Shown here: piece after piece, positions 6,576-13,654 of the stretch
Layout: each line of letters opens with the position of its first letter
Numbering within the stretch: position 1 is the stretch's first letter
From: a virus
Reading direction: 5' to 3' (one strand)
Virus record (IMG/VR): IMGVR_UViG_3300046005_000297
Coordinates: 1-39,268 of that record
DNA length: 39,268 nucleotides
The notes under the pieces: generated by a model
Seen by the model: the letters and a program-made list of their open reading frames with translations, nothing else
Told to the model about the DNA's origin: nothing
Database searches by the model: none
Program-made: the position numbers and the translations under genes

Positions 6576-7880
6576 TTAAGAAAGCCAAGATGGCAGGGAT
6601 TCGGCAGCGGGTGCTGCTGTAACTACACCAAACAAAGGTGCAGCATTGGTTACGATAGCGGGGCGGCTATCAGATTCGGATACGACTGTAGGTTTACCAG
6701 CGAGTTTAGACACATACTCTTGGTCTAGTCGTTTGAGTTGTAGGTCAGACAATGTGACCTTGGAACCATCACGCTTTTCCCATGTTAGCTTTTCAGCCTT
6801 AGCAGGGGACACAAGTTTGGTTTCATAGATGGCACTTTTAGGTATGCCCATTTTGATTAGCTTCTCAGCTATTTCATCTTCAGACAAATTCCATGCACGA
6901 CTACCACGACCATTGACCAGCTTCAATCCTAATATTGATTTGCCAGATTGCAGTCTGCGTAATGCTTCCTTCTCCACGCCTTCGAGTAACTGGCGCATGA
7001 GTGGTGCTGCTTCCATGATCTGTACGATCTGGGCATCATCCATAGTAGTTGGGTCTTTGTCTGCGCTTTGTTGCGCCACGTCAAGCGTTTGATTTACGAT
7101 TGGTTGAAACATGATTCCTACCTCTTTCATTACATTACTTGCCAGTGCAGAGCATGAACCCTTAGCACGACAATATTTACATTGACTCTCACCAGGCACT
7201 AGCGGTGCATCGGGTGAGTCGGTGTTTCTTGCTTCGCTGGTTAGCGTTGCAATACGTCCGAGCAGATATGATACAGGAACAACCCAACTGGTTATTGGCA
7301 ACATATTGCGCAATGCCATTTTGGGCTGAATTATGGTCATAGCCACCATCTTGAATGGATACTGATTGTCAGCGTTCCAACCCAACTTGTACTCAGCCAG
7401 TTTACCAATGGCGTACTGTTCGAGTTGCAAGTTGTTCTCAGCGTCTACAGGTGCCATACCATCCTTGTAGTCGATAATCTCCAACGTATCGCCACTAATG
7501 ATCTGCACGTCTACGGTACCGCCTAAGTCTTTACGACCAGTGAACCATTCAGGGTCAACCCGTGTTTCAGCAAACACTTTAGCATTAGGTGATTCGCTCA
7601 TGCGCTGCTTGATGTAGTCCATCGCAACAACTACGCGAACAGCACGATCACGGTCAACTATGAAAGTACCATCATCATCTTCAAACGTTTCACCGATTTC
7701 GTCCATCGGATCAGATAGTCCATGTTTGATACAGTGCTCTAACAGCGTGTGGGTATGTGTACCATCAACAGCAGCACCACCGCTACGCTCATCAAGATAC
7801 TTCGCTTCTTCACGCACGCTGCCAGGGCATAACGCCCATCGGCTGCGCTTGGAAGGTGACAACTTAGCGTGCGTGCTCAT
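6576..7880 (-). CDS. DUF2800 PD-(D/E)XK nuclease (Cas4/RecB-like)
   Basis: A 434-residue DUF2800 protein. Nuclease core motifs are GGTVDVQI, LEIIDYKDG (Asp and the D-x-K pair) and the Q-motif NLQLEQYAIG. Cysteines in ALCPGS (about 17-22) and CKYCRAKGSC (about 235) are placed as in Cas4/AddB-type nucleases, where four Cys bind an Fe-S cluster. It probably resects or processes DNA ends in phage recombination, with DUF2815 as the ssDNA partner. The C-terminus has APLFGVVT and ends ESLPSWLS (427-434), echoed in DUF2815 and in the terminase small subunit. Its start overlaps the preceding stop by one base. Confidence 0.88.
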   Translation of the reverse strand: MSTHAKLSPSKRSRWALCPGSVREEAKYLDERSGGAAVDGTHTHTLLEHCIKHGLSDPMDEIGETFEDDDGTFIVDRDRAVRVVVAMDYIKQRMSESPNAKVFAETRVDPEWFTGRKDLGGTVDVQIISGDTLEIIDYKDGMAPVDAENNLQLEQYAIGKLAEYKLGWNADNQYPFKMVAMTIIQPKMALRNMLPITSWVVPVSYLLGRIATLTSEARNTDSPDAPLVPGESQCKYCRAKGSCSALASNVMKEVGIMFQPIVNQTLDVAQQSADKDPTTMDDAQIVQIMEAAPLMRQLLEGVEKEALRRLQSGKSILGLKLVNGRGSRAWNLSEDEIAEKLIKMGIPKSAIYETKLVSPAKAEKLTWEKRDGSKVTLSDLQLKRLDQEYVSKLAGKPTVVSESDSRPAIVTNAAPLFGVVTAAPAAESLPSWLS

Positions 7881-8317
7881 TACGATACCTTGAGTGCTTC
7901 AATACCTGCAAACAATGCGCCGTAGTGCTCAGGCTTCACATCGTTAATGTTCTGGTACCCAAGACCAGTTAACACGGTTTGAATCATTGCGCCTTTAGCT
8001 GCGCCCATTGCCTTGTATGCACTCATTACATAGTCAATCAATCCCTTACCATCGGTGAATGGTGCAGCGGATACGGGTGCTGGCGCTGCTACAGGTGCAA
8101 ATACTGGCGGTGCAGGCATAACATTAGAAGGGGACACCATAACAGGAGCGGGTGCTACAGCTACCACTGGAGCCGCTACGGGAGCAACAGGGGTAGGTAC
8201 AACCAAAGGGATTGGTTGCGCAACAGGTGCAGGTGCAGTTACATTACCAGACTTGATAACATTGGTCAGTTCGATTACGGCAGCGGTTAAAGCGGCGATT
8301 TGGTTTTCAATTGACAT
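7880..8317 (-). CDS. Pro/Ala-rich linker protein with conserved C-terminal domain
   Basis: A 145-residue protein in three parts: an N-terminal helix (IENQIAALTAAVIELTNVIK) likely to form a coiled coil, a Val/Pro/Ala-rich stretch of about 60 residues with repeated APVA-like words, and a C-terminal globular region (GKGLIDYVMSAYKAMG to YGALFAGIEALKVS). I have seen the C-terminal pattern in phage hypothetical proteins but know no function. ATG 8317 is chosen because a TTG four codons earlier is weaker and the ATG follows a GAAAG site. It overlaps the RHH gene by 11 bases. It may be a tethering accessory factor for the nuclease/SSB pair; that is inference from position. Confidence 0.7.
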   Translation of the reverse strand: MSIENQIAALTAAVIELTNVIKSGNVTAPAPVAQPIPLVVPTPVAPVAAPVVAVAPAPVMVSPSNVMPAPPVFAPVAAPAPVSAAPFTDGKGLIDYVMSAYKAMGAAKGAMIQTVLTGLGYQNINDVKPEHYGALFAGIEALKVS

Positions 8318-8501
8318 AAAGACTTTCAAGATTACGGTTTACAGGAGGGGTGATTTTGATACGATCATCTATGAACGCATCTACGATTTCGCGCAAGACT
8401 TCAGATGGTTGACCATACTGTTTAGCCTTGTCGCAAAACTTGGTACGAGTCTGATCAGTCACACGGACTGTCAGAAACGATGTTTTGGATTTAGGAGTCA
8501 T
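8307..8501 (-). CDS. Ribbon-helix-helix (Arc/CopG-like) DNA-binding protein
   Basis: A 64-residue protein with the RHH layout: a basic lead, the DNA-contacting strand SFLTVRVTD (8-16), helix 1 TRTKFCDKAKQYG and helix 2 PSEVLREIVDAFIDD. Such proteins bind as dimers to short palindromes and often repress their own promoter. It is the first gene of the long leftward operon, and an 11-bp perfect palindrome overlaps the -10 of its promoter, with a near copy in the promoter at 13817-13844. Autoregulation and control of the early array are inferred. Confidence 0.72.
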   Translation of the reverse strand: MTPKSKTSFLTVRVTDQTRTKFCDKAKQYGQPSEVLREIVDAFIDDRIKITPPVNRNLESLYVN

Positions 8502-8529
8502 TTGTAAATTTCCTTGCTTGTTGGTTGCT

Positions 8530-8559
8530 ATTGTGCCACAAGTGAATTACAATTGTCAA
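8530..8559 (-). promoter_or_regulatory. Leftward sigma70-like promoter of the replication operon
   Basis: Leftward -35 TTGACA (8559-8554) and -10 CACAAT (8535-8530) with an 18-base spacer sit just upstream of the RHH gene, giving a predicted start near 8523 and a leader of about 22 bases. The -35 is a consensus match. Confidence 0.6.
8531..8541. promoter_or_regulatory. Palindromic operator candidate TTGTGCCACAA
   Basis: This is a perfect inverted repeat, TTGTG-C-CACAA, over the -10 region of the leftward promoter. A near copy (TTGTGGCACAC) lies at 13829-13839 inside the other leftward early promoter. Position and symmetry suit a repressor dimer such as the RHH protein encoded immediately downstream. 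Confidence 0.5.
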
Positions 8560-8587
8560 ACAATATTTGAATTTATTTTGTACGAAA

Positions 8588-8614
8588 AAAAACCACGGGG
8601 TTAGCGTGGTTTTT
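8588..8614. terminator. Bidirectional rho-independent terminator in a divergent promoter region
   Basis: A 10-bp stem AAAAACCACG / CGTGGTTTTT (8588-8597 and 8605-8614) with loop GGGTTAG has a T run on both strands, longest on the leftward one. It lies between the leftward promoter and the prim-pol start. It would insulate the two operons, or attenuate prim-pol if its promoter lies upstream. I cannot place a convincing rightward promoter downstream of it. Confidence 0.65.
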
Positions 8615-8655
8615 AAGAGATGACAGTCAACAGAGCAAGTTAACAAGGTAATTAT

Positions 8656-11163
8656 ATGGCAGTTTTACAAACAGTTCAATCCCATCCCGCGTCCGTTGAT
8701 GCCTACATCCGTCATGGTTGGAGTCTAGTCCCTATCCCAATGGGTACCAAAGGACCACGTACATCAGGATGGAACCTTAAAGAGAACGCCCTAAAGTCGC
8801 AAGCAGACTTACCAGCGGGTTACGGTATCGGTCTAGCACATGCCTACAGCGGTACTATGGCATTGGACATTGACAACTGGTTGATGGCTACTACTGTATT
8901 AGCAGACCACGGGGTAGACCTGCAAGCACTCTACGATGCACCCGATGCAGTAGGTATCAACTCAGGCAAACAAGGCCATAGCAAGCTGCTGTATGCGATG
9001 CCCTTCGGTGCAGTGTTACCTACAAAGAAGATCATGCACAACAATGTCACGGTGTATGAGTTACGCTGTGCCACTGCTAACGGGTTGACGGTGCAGGATG
9101 TACTGCCACCATCTATACACCCTGAAACTCAGCAGTCCTATACATGGGTTGGTAACGGACACTGGACACGCTTACCAGTTATCCCCCAGGCCTTGTTAGA
9201 TGTATGGCAGGGTTTGCTATCCCAAGACAAAGAGCGCACCATCGAGACTACGGGCACGATTGATACATCATGGGATGAGATACGCCAAGCGGTAGAGTCT
9301 ATCCCTCCAGACTGTGCGTATGATGAATGGGTTAACGTTGGCATGGCGTTGCATTGGGCAGGCATACAGACAGACCAAGCAGACCAGGGGTTGATACTCT
9401 GGCGCGATTGGAGCGCCACGGCTCAGACCAAGTATGCAGGCGACCATGCAATTATGGTTAAGTGGAGCAGTTTTAGCACCACCAAGTCAACCGCGATTAC
9501 CCTTGGAACGTTATTCCACCTTGCCCGTCAGCATGGATGGACTCGTCCAATGCCAGACGCATCCGAGTTGTTCAACAAGGTAGAAAATCAATCCAAAATA
9601 TCACCCCTTGACGTGCTTGACGGTATGCGCCCCAAACGTCCAGATATGGAGATGGCAATCTGGCCTAGCGTGTTATCGACTCGTGCCAATGAAATATCGG
9701 AAAGCGTGGGCTGTGACCCTTTGGTGCCTTTGTACGCTGGTCTGGCTGCTGTATGCGGCGTGATTGATGCCCGTATGCGCTTGGAACTCATGCCAGGTTT
9801 TCAAGTACCGCCCGTGTTATGGTTGATGACTGTAGGCGATCCAGCGGATAAGAAGTCCCCTGGTAGTCGCCCCATGCTCTCACCATTGCGAGACATCGAG
9901 GCGGAAGACCGTCCTAGATTTGGCAAAGAGTTACTAGACTGGGAAGGTAAAGAGGCCGCGTATGCTGGCGCTAAAAAGTCATTTCTTGAATGGTCAGCGT
10001 CATCCGAAGCACTCCTGAGCGCAGATCAAGCGCCCCATGTGCCAGATATGCCACCTCAGCCCGTACCATTGAAGATAACTGTATCAGACATTACCAGTCA
10101 GAAGTTAGTACGTAGTGCAGCCGACCGTCCAAGAGGTTTATTGTGCCATCTGGATGAGATGAATTCATGGGTGCGTAAACTCACCGACAAGACCAGCGGC
10201 GAAGATCGTTCGGCATGGGTTGTGTCGTATGAGTCCGAGCACTATGAGATGGATCGTGTGGGGGCAGGTTCCATTCATGCTGAAAACCTTGCAGTGTCCA
10301 TTTATGGCAATATTCAACCTACTGTATTGAAAGCAGCAGCATCATCCCTCTCTGCCGATGGTCTATTACAGCGTTTTATACCTGCGTTACTGCGCCCACG
10401 TAAAACTAAACTAGGTCAACCAGTACCCGAATACTTGACTAGCTCGACCGTATGGGAAAACACCCTGCGCATGGTGTATGCGTTACCTCCGCAGACCTAC
10501 AAACTAAGCCCTGAAGCGTTTGAGGCATATCGTGAATTTCAGGCATGGTACGAAGACGCCAAACAAGACGAGCGCCTATTGGCTAGTGGTGTAGAGTACA
10601 TGACTGCGTTCGGTAAACTCGAAGGTTTGACGGGCAGGATGTGCCTGATTTGGCATACCATAGAAGCCCCATTCAATCCTACTGTATCAGTCGATCTCAT
10701 GCATCGCGTTATTGACCTGATACGCGGATATATCATCCCCGCCTATCGCTATATGTATGGTGAGATTGCCAGTAAAAACACATTCGATGAGTGGGTTATC
10801 GAATACATCATCCAGAACAGTGCGGATACTACAACCGTCGATCTGCGAAGCCTTAAACGCTCAGCCAGGCGCGTTTACGAAAAGACGCCCAACCTATCCG
10901 AACATCAAAAAAACCAGCTTGTACTGGATGCAATGGATGTATTGGAGGTGTCTAAGTGGGTCATTAAGGTAGATGACCAATTACAAAAAGGACAAGTAAT
11001 CTGGGCTATCAATCCCAATCTGCCAGCATTGTTTAAGGACTATCGATTAGAGGTGATTAAGGCTAAGCAACGCCATGCAGACTACATTTATAGACTGGCC
11101 TACGATAAAGGTTATGAGCGTAAATTTGTAAAGGGTTACACCCCCGACATGGATTCACTTTAG
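8656..11163 (+). CDS. Primase-polymerase / DUF3987 replication protein
   Basis: An 835-residue multidomain protein. Residues about 15-180 are a bifunctional primase-polymerase (Prim-Pol) domain: GWSLVPIPMGTKGPR, metal-binding DID (71-73), GHSK with His108, and VLPPSIH. Residues about 205-285 match PriCT-2 (SIPPDCAYDEWVNVGMALHW). From about 335 it is DUF3987, a helicase-like domain, with a Walker A-like loop GDPADKKSP (394-402) that lacks the usual GK(S/T), and a Walker B-like LLCHLDEM (495-502). It would prime replication and possibly unwind the origin. AAGGTAATTAT precedes the start. The gene stands alone rightward and converges with 11155-11367 by nine bases. Confidence 0.88.
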   Translation: MAVLQTVQSHPASVDAYIRHGWSLVPIPMGTKGPRTSGWNLKENALKSQADLPAGYGIGLAHAYSGTMALDIDNWLMATTVLADHGVDLQALYDAPDAVGINSGKQGHSKLLYAMPFGAVLPTKKIMHNNVTVYELRCATANGLTVQDVLPPSIHPETQQSYTWVGNGHWTRLPVIPQALLDVWQGLLSQDKERTIETTGTIDTSWDEIRQAVESIPPDCAYDEWVNVGMALHWAGIQTDQADQGLILWRDWSATAQTKYAGDHAIMVKWSSFSTTKSTAITLGTLFHLARQHGWTRPMPDASELFNKVENQSKISPLDVLDGMRPKRPDMEMAIWPSVLSTRANEISESVGCDPLVPLYAGLAAVCGVIDARMRLELMPGFQVPPVLWLMTVGDPADKKSPGSRPMLSPLRDIEAEDRPRFGKELLDWEGKEAAYAGAKKSFLEWSASSEALLSADQAPHVPDMPPQPVPLKITVSDITSQKLVRSAADRPRGLLCHLDEMNSWVRKLTDKTSGEDRSAWVVSYESEHYEMDRVGAGSIHAENLAVSIYGNIQPTVLKAAASSLSADGLLQRFIPALLRPRKTKLGQPVPEYLTSSTVWENTLRMVYALPPQTYKLSPEAFEAYREFQAWYEDAKQDERLLASGVEYMTAFGKLEGLTGRMCLIWHTIEAPFNPTVSVDLMHRVIDLIRGYIIPAYRYMYGEIASKNTFDEWVIEYIIQNSADTTTVDLRSLKRSARRVYEKTPNLSEHQKNQLVLDAMDVLEVSKWVIKVDDQLQKGQVIWAINPNLPALFKDYRLEVIKAKQRHADYIYRLAYDKGYERKFVKGYTPDMDSL

Positions 11164-11367
11164 ATCATGCGGGTCTAGTTGCATCATGTTCTGCATGTAG
11201 ACCTGAAATGATGATCTTGTATCCTTTTCTATTGGCATTGTGTAGAGTCGTTCCATTAGCTCACATAGCGCACTATTCCAGCCTGACAAAAAGATGCGCT
11301 TGGCTGTATCGTTTTCGGATAAGTCCATCGCACCATACAAGTTTTTGAAGTGTTCAACTGCATTCAT
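11155..11367 (-). CDS. Small hypothetical protein
   Basis: A 70-residue protein with no recognised family (MNAVEHFKNLYGAMDL to LDPHDLK), apparently helical. It has a strong AGGAGGG ribosome site and lies downstream of the terminator at 11424-11446, so it probably has its own weak promoter in 11370-11425. Its end overlaps the prim-pol end tail to tail. Confidence 0.6.
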   Translation of the reverse strand: MNAVEHFKNLYGAMDLSENDTAKRIFLSGWNSALCELMERLYTMPIEKDTRSSFQVYMQNMMQLDPHDLK

Positions 11368-11423
11368 TTAAAGCCCTCCTGAGCGGTTTAATTTATTAGC
11401 GCATAGTAGCGCATGGATAGGCC

Positions 11424-11446
11424 AAAAAAAAGCCCCTGACGGGGCT
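11424..11446 (-). terminator. Rho-independent terminator of the small-gene array
   Basis: The leftward RNA has stem AGCCCC-GTCA-GGGGCT followed by seven or more U residues (bases 11430-11424). It follows the 24-residue membrane-peptide gene and is the natural end of the leftward array that starts near 13810. Confidence 0.8.
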
Positions 11447-11465
11447 GTAGTGGGTTTAATGGTTG

Positions 11466-11540
11466 TCAATTGTCATTGTGCCAATGCTCGACTAGTCCGA
11501 CAACCAACGCAACGATTACCATCACGACCAAAGGGATCAT
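11466..11540 (-). CDS. 24-residue membrane peptide
   Basis: A 24-residue frame, MIPLVVMVIVALVVGLVEHW plus NDN, preceded by GGAG eight bases upstream and overlapping the previous gene by ATGA. Residues 2-17 form one hydrophobic helix long enough to enter a membrane. Gene spacing and the following terminator argue it is real. Its function is unknown; a small inner-membrane or host-targeting peptide is possible. Confidence 0.55.
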   Translation of the reverse strand: MIPLVVMVIVALVVGLVEHWHNDN

Positions 11541-11713
11541 AAGGTTCGCTCCTTGGCGTATCTGATGGCGCGGATTAAATCCATATAGGGCTCGTGTGGA
11601 TAGTTTCGCGGTACGCTTTCAAGCGCCCTGATAAGCACCTCCGCTGCGTGTATCACGCTGGACAGTTCATCTTCCAGCGTTTCAATTCGTTTCGTTTCAT
11701 GCTTAGTTATCAT
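11537..11713 (-). CDS. Small helical hypothetical protein
   Basis: A 58-residue frame (MITKHETKRIETLEDELSSV to AIRYAKERTL) with heptad-like leucines in the first half, suggesting a short coiled coil. It overlaps both the gene before (ATGA at 11710-11713) and the membrane peptide after (ATGA at 11537-11540). There is no recognised family. Confidence 0.6.
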   Translation of the reverse strand: MITKHETKRIETLEDELSSVIHAAEVLIRALESVPRNYPHEPYMDLIRAIRYAKERTL

Positions 11714-11892
11714 GTTTGCACCATTTTAAAATATTCGGTATATGTAAACTCAGCATCTTCCAATGTGTCGCAGATCATTTTAAAAAGTGTGCCTGAACCA
11801 TTGGAAAACGTTACAAGATACATCCCATTCACTTGCAATTGTTCCATGCGTACCATTGCATCGTTTTCGGGGTTATAGTCGTATTTCAGCAT
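11710..11892 (-). CDS. Small hypothetical protein
   Basis: A 60-residue acidic protein (MLKYDYNPENDAMVRMEQLQ to TEYFKMVQT), probably alpha/beta, with a central strand-turn MYLVTFSNGSGTLF. It starts three bases after the previous stop and overlaps the next gene by ATGA. No family is recognised. Confidence 0.6.
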   Translation of the reverse strand: MLKYDYNPENDAMVRMEQLQVNGMYLVTFSNGSGTLFKMICDTLEDAEFTYTEYFKMVQT

Positions 11893-11895
11893 GGC

Positions 11896-12147
11896 TTATC
11901 CCATGGTATAGGTTAGGTAAATGGTACCCGCAACGCGGTTTATATGCGTGATAAGGTGGTCGAGACTGTACGATTGAAACACCAAGCCGCCCCCATATTG
12001 CTTATTGTTGTATTTGCGCCCCCCGATAGAGTTTGCAAGTTTAACGGCTGCATCGTATGTCGGTGCCATTGTTAAAAAGTGGCATACATAACGAGGGTTG
12101 CCGTTGACGTCGTTATTGACGCGCGTGAATTGGATTGACGTGTTCAT
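11896..12147 (-). CDS. Small early hypothetical protein behind leader copy A
   Basis: An 83-residue protein starting MNTSIQFTRVNND. ATG 12147 is chosen over an in-frame ATG at 12189 because the upstream bases belong to a repeated leader and AAGGAC lies at suitable distance. The protein shows two strands, a helix with DAAVKLANSIGG, and a Gly/Tyr-rich turn; it may be a distant relative of the 73-residue protein at 12751-12972, which has the same leader. Function unknown. Confidence 0.6.
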   Translation of the reverse strand: MNTSIQFTRVNNDVNGNPRYVCHFLTMAPTYDAAVKLANSIGGRKYNNKQYGGGLVFQSYSLDHLITHINRVAGTIYLTYTMG

Positions 12148-12228
12148 GGTAGTTTGTCCTTTACTGTTACGGGTTACGGGTTGATGCAAAGCGCATCCAA
12201 TAGGCCACGGGTTAGCATGGCCTATTAG
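12145..12228 (-). repeat. Structured leader repeat, copy A (84 bp)
   Basis: Identical over 84 bases to 12970-13053. Read leftward it forms hairpin 1 (stem AATAGGCCA/TGGCCTATT, 12199-12226), hairpin 2 (GATGC/GCATC, 12183-12197), then AACCCGTAACCCGTAACAGT and an AAGGA ribosome site ending at the ATG of 11896-12147. This looks like a 5' leader RNA or intercistronic processing/attenuation element. Confidence 0.75.
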
Positions 12229-12237
12229 GGCAGTCTT

Positions 12238-12420
12238 TTAATTTAATATAAATTCATTGCCATATTTTTTTTGATGTAAAAAAATATAATCATCAAAAAA
12301 ATCTTGATCCGTTTCATAATAATATTTCTCATGTAAATTATTTACAATTTCTTCATCCATTATCATTCTTGCTGATGCAAGGTTGATATGTTTATCATCA
12401 TGCACTACAGTTTTTGTCAT
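12238..12420 (-). CDS. Small acidic hypothetical protein
   Basis: A 60-residue protein rich in Asp, Tyr and Phe (for example YYYETDQDFFDDYIF) with no recognised family. It has an AGGAG site nine bases before the ATG. The coding sequence is markedly AT-rich compared with neighbours, which suggests separate acquisition. A small acidic DNA-mimic or anti-host protein is conceivable but only a guess. Confidence 0.55.
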   Translation of the reverse strand: MTKTVVHDDKHINLASARMIMDEEIVNNLHEKYYYETDQDFFDDYIFLHQKKYGNEFILN

Positions 12421-12444
12421 TTTAATAACTCCTGAAAGTTAACG

Positions 12445-12732
12445 TTAATTTCCACCCCGATAGTCCCGCATGCCTTTAGTGTATGCATCTATCAACTCCG
12501 ACAATTGACGCGCTGGAACATGACCCACGCTAAACACGTCGGATTCTCCGGTTGATTTGTGCATCTTGTGCAAAGCAAAGCCGCCATATGCACCATCGAT
12601 GAGGTAAACGCCCTCAACCCCTCTGGTAATTCCATCCTCATTCTCATAATAAACCTCATTGCCTAAGCCTAGCATGCGGTTTAGGTTGCTTACCTGAATG
12701 AGTAAAAATGCTTTAGTGATACGTGGTGGCAT
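12445..12732 (-). CDS. Small hypothetical protein
   Basis: A 95-residue protein (MPPRITKAFLLIQVSNLNRM to GMRDYRGGN). It has a central beta-rich part (EVYYENEDG, GVEGVYLIDGAYGGFALHKM) and a C-terminal helix RQLSELIDAYTKGM. An AAGGA ribosome site precedes the start. No family is recognised. Confidence 0.6.
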   Translation of the reverse strand: MPPRITKAFLLIQVSNLNRMLGLGNEVYYENEDGITRGVEGVYLIDGAYGGFALHKMHKSTGESDVFSVGHVPARQLSELIDAYTKGMRDYRGGN

Positions 12733-12750
12733 GATAATTTTCCTTTACTG

Positions 12751-12972
12751 TTACGGGTTACGGGTTATGAAAAGGCATATCGCAGCATTTTTAAGGTTGT
12801 AGCGTGCCATGTCCCCAGTGTCAAAATCCATCTTCCACCCGCTACCATATTGTCGGGCCAACTTACAGATTGCACCGCGCATGGTGTTTGCTTGTATGGT
12901 GTAACGCTTAACCCACGAATAATTAGCCTCATGGCCATATGTGTCGGTTATTTCAATTTCATAATTTGGCAT
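12751..12972 (-). CDS. Small early hypothetical protein behind leader copy B
   Basis: A 73-residue protein starting MPNYEIEITDTYGHE, with ATG 12972 chosen because the upstream sequence is the 84-bp leader repeat shared with 12145-12228. The fold looks beta-beta-helix (KRYTIQANTMRGAICKLARQ), loosely like the protein at 11896-12147. No function is recognised. Confidence 0.6.
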   Translation of the reverse strand: MPNYEIEITDTYGHEANYSWVKRYTIQANTMRGAICKLARQYGSGWKMDFDTGDMARYNLKNAAICLFITRNP

Positions 12973-13053
12973 GGTAGTTTGTCCTTTACTGTTACGGGTT
13001 ACGGGTTGATGCAAAGCGCATCCAATAGGCCACGGGTTAGCATGGCCTATTAG
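12970..13053 (-). repeat. Structured leader repeat, copy B (84 bp)
   Basis: Exact copy of 12145-12228, 825 bp away, also ending at an ATG. Hairpin 1 is at 13024-13051 and hairpin 2 at 13008-13022. It lies just after the clamp-like gene stop, so it could end or process that transcript as well as lead the next gene. Identity between copies implies recent duplication or gene conversion. Confidence 0.75.
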
Positions 13054-13061
13054 CTAAGCTC

Positions 13062-13622
13062 TTACCATTTGGGACTACTTATAACGTCCTTGTCATAGTC
13101 GTGCCGTAGTGGCATGACGTATGCATATATCGTGCTAGCCAGGTCTGCATAACCCACGCTGTTTCCATTTTGCTGGATCAAGTATGCGAACTTAGTTGGT
13201 CTTATCAACTGCCCGGCTTTATCTACCATTGCATGATAATCCGGATGATAGTAAGATTTTTCGCCGGTTTGTTGTGGCGTGACAACCCGGCGCCAGTCGG
13301 GAAACTTGCCATCCAATAGTGGTACGGTTATCCGGCCATTGGAGCTGATCAAGGTGCACTGCGCAGCATCCACCTGCACAATATCAACTCCACCCTTAGC
13401 ACCCTTGACAACGTTGTCCAAGTGCTCGCGTGGTACGGTAAAGCTAGCAGGCTCTGCAGCATCACGGTCTAAGCGTGCCACGGCCAAGCAATGGCCATTA
13501 GTTGCCACGGCTACGGTTCCAGTCGCAGACCTTTCAAAGTGCACGCCATTAAGATAGTAGCGGATGTCCTTCTTGCCAGCGAAGAGCAAGAGGGCTTTTA
13601 GTGTGGTTACATTGATCAACAT
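13062..13622 (-). CDS. Shortened DnaN-like sliding-clamp homologue
   Basis: A 186-residue protein resembling domain II of the bacterial DNA polymerase III beta clamp: KDIRYYLNGVHFE (18-30), VATNGHCLAV (39-48; compare VATDGHRLAV in E. coli), TVPREHLDNVV, and LLDGKFPDWRRVVTP (102-116; compare FPDYRRVLP). The C-terminal 70 residues are too short for a full domain III but include IYAYVMPLR (165-173), like the AYVVMPMRL end of E. coli DnaN. Domain I is absent. Both surfaces that form the clamp peptide-binding cleft seem present. It could be a processivity factor, an adaptor, or a decoy for clamp-binding proteins. An AAGGA site precedes the ATG, behind leader copy C. Confidence 0.75.
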   Translation of the reverse strand: MLINVTTLKALLLFAGKKDIRYYLNGVHFERSATGTVAVATNGHCLAVARLDRDAAEPASFTVPREHLDNVVKGAKGGVDIVQVDAAQCTLISSNGRITVPLLDGKFPDWRRVVTPQQTGEKSYYHPDYHAMVDKAGQLIRPTKFAYLIQQNGNSVGYADLASTIYAYVMPLRHDYDKDVISSPKW

Positions 13623-13654
13623 GGTTTTTCCTTACATTTACAAGTTACAGTTAC

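Noticed and set aside
8055-8507. Rightward Gly/Thr/Ala-rich frame antisense to the Pro/Ala-rich protein
   Set aside because: Low-complexity shadow of the repetitive linker; no ribosome site.
11896-12972. Extended N-termini (MHQPVTRNSKGQTT) on the two small genes that follow the 84-bp leaders
   Set aside because: The extensions are identical only because the leader DNA is identical. Hairpin 2 overlaps their upstream ATG, and the downstream ATGs have proper ribosome sites.
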